Source of the DNA: Pseudomonadota bacterium
GTDB lineage: Bacteria > Pseudomonadota > Alphaproteobacteria > Sphingomonadales > Sphingomonadaceae
Length of the DNA: 24,405 nucleotides
Direction: 5' to 3'
Assembly (NCBI GenBank): GCA_023424095.1
Contig: JAFAEG010000006.1
Location: 1-24,405, forward strand
Part shown: positions 21,592 through 24,405 of the stretch, piece by piece
Layout of the letters: each line of letters opens with the position of its first letter
Position numbering within the stretch: the first letter of the stretch is position 1
Program-made: the position numbers and the translations under genes
The notes under the pieces: generated by a model
Seen by the model: only the letters and a program-made list of their open reading frames with translations
The model's database searches: none
What the model was told of the DNA's origin: nothing

Positions 21592-23193
21592 TCAGGAGGC
21601 CGGGAGGGCGGTGCAGCTGCCGCTGGTCGGGCCGAAGCTGATATAGGCCGAGTTGCAGGTCCAGCCCTGATATTCGCTCTGGTTGGAGGCGTTGATCGCG
21701 CCGATGAAATTCACCTGCTGGAGGAAGTTGTCGCCAGCGGCGGTGTTCAAGGCAGCGATGTTGAAGGCGGTGACCGCCGCCGCTCCCGTCCCTGGGAAAT
21801 AGCCGTTGGTCAGCGCGTTCAGCCCCGCCAGCACATTGTTGGTCCCGGCGTTGATCAGCGCCTCGACCGCCGCGCGGTTCACGTCCGCATCGTCCGGTGC
21901 GCTGTTCAGGCACTGGAAGAACAGGGAGTGGAAGCTCGGCGGACCGCGATCTGCCGCAGGCGTGTTGTTCGGCCCGGTAATCGGCCCGGCCGCGCGCACC
22001 GTCTCGGCATTGTCGATGTCGAGGCAGTTGGTTCCGGCCGATGCGACGATGCCGTTGACCAGATTGGCGTCCGCGCCGCCATGGATGATCATCGTGTCGT
22101 TCGGGAAGGAGGTCAGCGGGTTGTAGAAAGTGAAGTTGGACAGCCGCAGCCAGGTGCGCGGTCCCGCGTCGGCCGGCTGGGTCGAACCCGCCGTGTCGAG
22201 CTCCAGATTGCGCGGGTTGGAGCTGCCATTGCCGGGCCGCTTGAAGCCCAGCACGAACTGCACCGAGCCCTGATAGCCATTATCGAAGTCGATATCGTCG
22301 TCGTCGGCGCCGGTGATCACCAGATAGCGCATCGAATTGCGCCCGCCGAACGCCTCGATGCCGTCGTCGCCGCTATTATGGACCTGGATATGGTCGATCA
22401 CCGTGCCGGAGCCGGCGCCGGTCGTGGTCAGGCCCTGCAATTCGTTGTTCGGCGACAGGACCGCGCCCGAATAGCGGATCTGCACATAGCGCATCGAGCC
22501 GGACGTATCGGCCGCGACCTCGCCGCCGAAAATCACATTGCCCGTGCCCTCGACCACGCGGCTGCAGCCCGCGCTGCCGCCGACCAGGCTGGTCGAAACG
22601 GTCGCGTCGCAATCGGACACCGGCGCGCGGCCGGCCAGGATCACGCCGCCCCAGAGGTTCTGGCTAGTATCGGTGGCGGTGCCGGCGACATTCTCGCGGG
22701 CGGTGAAGATGATCGGCTGGGTCGGCGTGCCTTCGGCCTGCAGGCGCGAGCCGCGATTGACGACCAGATAGTCGAAGGTCGCGTCGCCGCCATTGCCGAA
22801 CAGCACCACACCCGGATCCACGGTCAGCACCGCGCTGCGCCCGGTCGCGTTCGGCACAGTCGCGCCGCCGACGTCGATGCCAACGTCGACCCGGCCATCG
22901 ATCATGTAGGCGACGCCATTGTTGCGGGTCAGCCGCAGGTCCGAATTGATCAGCGACGGCAGGCGGCAGGCCCGGAAATTCCCGATCACGCCCGCGTCGG
23001 ACACGCCGGCAATCTGCGGACAGGCGGCGGCCGGCGTGCCCGGCGGAGTCACCGGCGGGGTGGTCGGCGGCGGCGGTGTGGTCGGCGGCACGATGATCAC
23101 GCCCTCGCCCGGCGACGCAATGTCGTCCGCGCCCCCGCAAGCGGCGAGCGGCAGCAAGGTGGAGACAAGCAAAGCTAAGCGCAGTTTCGACAT
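21592..23193 (-). CDS. Surface-type lipoprotein with parallel-beta-helix-like repeats
   Basis: A protein of 533 aa. Signal peptide and lipobox (LAAC, Cys19), then a Thr/Pro linker (about 30-57: VPPTTPPPPTTPPVTPPG). A long body has short strands and recurring NG/GG/DN turns (LWGGVILAGRAPV, VIDHIQVHNSGDDGIEAFGG, YLVITGADDDDIDFDNGYQG), as in right-handed parallel beta-helix proteins. DDGIEAFGG and DDDDIDFDNG could bind cations. Known: lipoproteins of this kind often precede TonB receptors of the same subfamily in Sphingomonadales and Caulobacterales; I know no proven function. Start: the ATG at 23193 has AGGGG 8 nt upstream, and the frame extends 23 codons further without signal features. Inferred role: ligand capture or partner of the receptor 14 bp downstream. 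Confidence 0.85.
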   Translation of the reverse strand: MSKLRLALLVSTLLPLAACGGADDIASPGEGVIIVPPTTPPPPTTPPVTPPGTPAAACPQIAGVSDAGVIGNFRACRLPSLINSDLRLTRNNGVAYMIDGRVDVGIDVGGATVPNATGRSAVLTVDPGVVLFGNGGDATFDYLVVNRGSRLQAEGTPTQPIIFTARENVAGTATDTSQNLWGGVILAGRAPVSDCDATVSTSLVGGSAGCSRVVEGTGNVIFGGEVAADTSGSMRYVQIRYSGAVLSPNNELQGLTTTGAGSGTVIDHIQVHNSGDDGIEAFGGRNSMRYLVITGADDDDIDFDNGYQGSVQFVLGFKRPGNGSSNPRNLELDTAGSTQPADAGPRTWLRLSNFTFYNPLTSFPNDTMIIHGGADANLVNGIVASAGTNCLDIDNAETVRAAGPITGPNNTPAADRGPPSFHSLFFQCLNSAPDDADVNRAAVEALINAGTNNVLAGLNALTNGYFPGTGAAAVTAFNIAALNTAAGDNFLQQVNFIGAINASNQSEYQGWTCNSAYISFGPTSGSCTALPAS

Positions 23194-23340
23194 GATCGGC
23201 CCCTGGTTCGTGCGGCGGGAGCGATTCGGCAAAAGGCCGGCCCCGCGCTTCCGAGGCGGCAATTAGGGGTGGTTCGTGACAGCCCGGCTGCGATTCAAAG
23301 ACTCCGGCGGACATGAAAGAGTCAGCGTCCGGAAACGGTT

Positions 23341-23358
23341 TCGTCACCGAAATGTCAT
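23341..23358 (+). promoter_or_regulatory. PHO-box-like direct repeat
   Basis: TCGTCAC-CGAA-ATGTCAT: two 7-bp half-sites 11 bp apart, resembling the CTGTCAT-N4-CTGTCAT pattern bound by PhoB. A third GTCA (23321) is in phase, 22 bp before the first. Exact CTGTCAC half-sites also occur at 23394-23400 (plus) and 23276-23282 (minus); the latter lies 10 bp from a TAATTG on the minus strand. The half-sites are imperfect and point in both directions. Confidence 0.35.
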
Positions 23359-23495
23359 GCGCCGCGGCCGATAGGAGACAAATAGGATTTCGTCTGTCAC
23401 CGTCCCCGCGATGACCGTCGAATCGCCGCCTTTCCGTCAATTCCGCCGAACCGGCGCGGGCAGCTTGCGCCGGGAGAGACCCCCCGCGATTCCGT

Positions 23496-23515
23496 GTGAA
23501 CTTTGTGAAGTTCAC
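23496..23515. promoter_or_regulatory. 8-bp palindrome upstream of the TPR gene
   Basis: GTGAACTT and AAGTTCAC form a perfect inverted repeat around TGTG. The sequence GTGAACTTT occurs again at 23624-23632, 33 bp before the TPR ATG. It could be an operator for a dimeric regulator. No match to a known operator is claimed. Confidence 0.35.
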
Positions 23516-23664
23516 CAGAGCGACGGCGCCTTGTCGGTTGACCTGTTCGCTGCGGCAAATGCGCCTGCTCCAGGTCATGCCCGAAACGTCACGCCCGCAA
23601 ATCGCCCCCTGACCATGAGCTTCGTGAACTTTCCCTCCCGTCCCGCCCCCGCCGGAGCCCGCGC

Positions 23665-24405
23665 ATGACCGCGAAAACGGGGCGGAATTTGCTCGGCCCG
23701 CTGACGCTGGTCGTGCTGGTCGCCGGGGGCGGGATCGGGCTGGCGATGCTGGTCGGGCCGGGCGGGGGTGGCGACGGCACGGCCGCACTCATGAAAAGCG
23801 GCCAGAGCGAATTGCTGCGCGGCACGCCGGACAGTATCGGTCGGGCCCGCGATATCTTTTCCGAGGCGGCTGCGCGCGATCCCGGCAATGCCGAAAATCA
23901 TGCGCAGATGGCGCTGGCCGATCTGCGCCTGGTCGACTCCACGCCGCGCGCCGCCGCCGAGGCCCTGCCCCGCGCCCATGCGGCCGCGACCCGAGCGGTC
24001 GAACTCGACCCGGAGCGCGCCGATGCCCAGGCGGCGCTCGGCTATACGACCTTCTTCTGGCGCGGCGACGAAGCGGCGGGGATGGCCAGTCTCGAGCGCG
24101 CCGTCGCGCTCGATCCCGCCTCGGCCCGCGCCCGCCATTGGCGCGGCCTGGCGCTGCTCCACCGTGGCGACCCCGCCCGCGCGCTGGCCGATCTCGACGC
24201 CGCCTTCCACGCCGCACCGGCCGAGCGCGCGATCATCGCCGATCGCGGCCTCGCTTTGGTCCTGGCCGGGCGGGCCGACGAAGGCCTGGCCGCGCTGCGC
24301 CGCCTCGCCCGCGACGAGCCGCAATTTGCCGGCGCCGCCCGCAATCTCGCTCTGGCCCTGCTGGCGCGCGGAGACGATGCCGGCTGGCTGGAGGCCGAGG
24401 AGCGC
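23665..24405 (+). CDS. TPR repeat membrane protein (3' end outside window)
   Basis: Open from the ATG at 23665 to the window end (247 codons, no stop), so it is partial. One membrane segment at about residues 12-32 (PLTLVVLVAGGGIGLAMLVG) leaves most of the chain on one side, probably the periplasm. The rest is built of TPR helices: ARDIFSEAAARDPGNAENH, ATRAVELDPERADAQAALGY, GMASLERAVALDPASARAR and ALADLDAAFHAAPAERAI. The Ala/Leu/Asp-Pro pattern at 34-residue spacing is typical. Known: TPRs mediate protein contacts. A divergent TPR gene beside a TonB receptor is a recurring arrangement, which suggests a partner or regulator of that receptor (inference). No winged-helix domain is present at the N-terminus. 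No strong ribosome site is seen (GGAG 6-9 nt upstream is the best). Confidence 0.85.
   Translation, partial: MTAKTGRNLLGPLTLVVLVAGGGIGLAMLVGPGGGGDGTAALMKSGQSELLRGTPDSIGRARDIFSEAAARDPGNAENHAQMALADLRLVDSTPRAAAEALPRAHAAATRAVELDPERADAQAALGYTTFFWRGDEAAGMASLERAVALDPASARARHWRGLALLHRGDPARALADLDAAFHAAPAERAIIADRGLALVLAGRADEGLAALRRLARDEPQFAGAARNLALALLARGDDAGWLEAEER

Larger units (their letters stand above)
23194..23664. other. 471-bp divergent intergenic region
   Basis: It separates the minus-strand lipoprotein/receptor operon from the plus-strand TPR gene and must hold both promoters. It is less GC-rich in patches (23281-23400). It contains several GTCA-type half-sites, an 8-bp palindrome and a repeated GTGAACTTT. 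An 85-codon frame at 23411-23668 overlaps the TPR start as ATGA, but its codon use is mixed and its product shows no recognisable feature, so I do not call it a gene. Confidence 0.6.

Noticed and set aside
19169..21646. An 825-codon open frame on the plus strand
   Set aside because: Antisense to the TonB receptor; long open antisense frames are expected in DNA with strong GC third-position bias.
21511..23178. A 555-codon open frame on the plus strand
   Set aside because: Antisense to the beta-helix lipoprotein, Arg/Ala/Gly-rich with no recognisable fold or ribosome site.
23411..23668. An 85-codon plus-strand frame overlapping the TPR start as ATGA
   Set aside because: The overlap is suggestive, but codon use is unlike the neighbours, no ribosome site is seen, and it covers likely operator sequences.
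23575..24324. A 249-codon minus-strand frame at the window end
   Set aside because: Antisense to the TPR gene, whose plus-strand frame is open to the window edge and shows regular TPR pattern.

Overview
The window is GC-rich DNA from an alphaproteobacterium, most probably a member of the Sphingomonadales. This rests on the gene families and their order (NDUFA12 next to a DUF2155 lipoprotein, tRNA-Trp/secE/nusG, a TonB receptor paired with a beta-helix lipoprotein, very small cold-shock-linked proteins) and on frequent GTG/TTG starts. It reads as an ordinary chromosomal segment: I see no insertion sequence, integrase, phage gene or CRISPR array.

Layout. 1-992 (minus): a DUF2155 lipoprotein, cut by the window start, and the complex I accessory subunit NDUFA12, overlapping as GTGA. 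1069-2264 (minus): a two-domain cold-shock protein behind RecX. 2398-4158 (plus): a fatty-acyl-AMP ligase. It converges, across a nested palindromic repeat, on a minus-strand group of desaturase, 73-aa protein and single-domain cold-shock protein, with a further 60-aa protein upstream. 6239-9085 (plus): a small lipoprotein and a membrane GGDEF-EAL protein. 9132-10213 (plus): tRNA-Trp, secE and nusG; copies of a 33-bp hairpin repeat lie on both sides of secE-nusG. 10381-12417 (minus): a YadA-type trimeric autotransporter adhesin, divergent from a LuxR-type response regulator and its 7TM-type histidine kinase (12609-15126, plus).

15132-23193 (minus) is the most interesting part. It holds five consecutive genes: ferric-type ABC ATPase, permease and substrate-binding lipoprotein, then a TonB-dependent receptor and a parallel-beta-helix-like lipoprotein. 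Together they could form one route from the cell surface to the cytoplasm. A Fur-box-like dyad precedes the binding-protein gene, and an intrinsic terminator lies between binding protein and permease. The head of the locus is a 471-bp divergent intergenic region with PHO-box-like half-sites and an 8-bp palindrome. From it a TPR membrane protein gene (23665 to the window end) runs the other way.

How the genes may work together (inference). The csp / 73-aa / desaturase group looks like a cold-acclimation operon: RNA chaperone plus membrane fluidity. The two-component system may control the neighbouring adhesin, and the GGDEF-EAL protein may feed c-di-GMP into the same surface-attachment decisions. 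The beta-helix lipoprotein and TonB receptor may capture a ligand at the surface for the ABC transporter.
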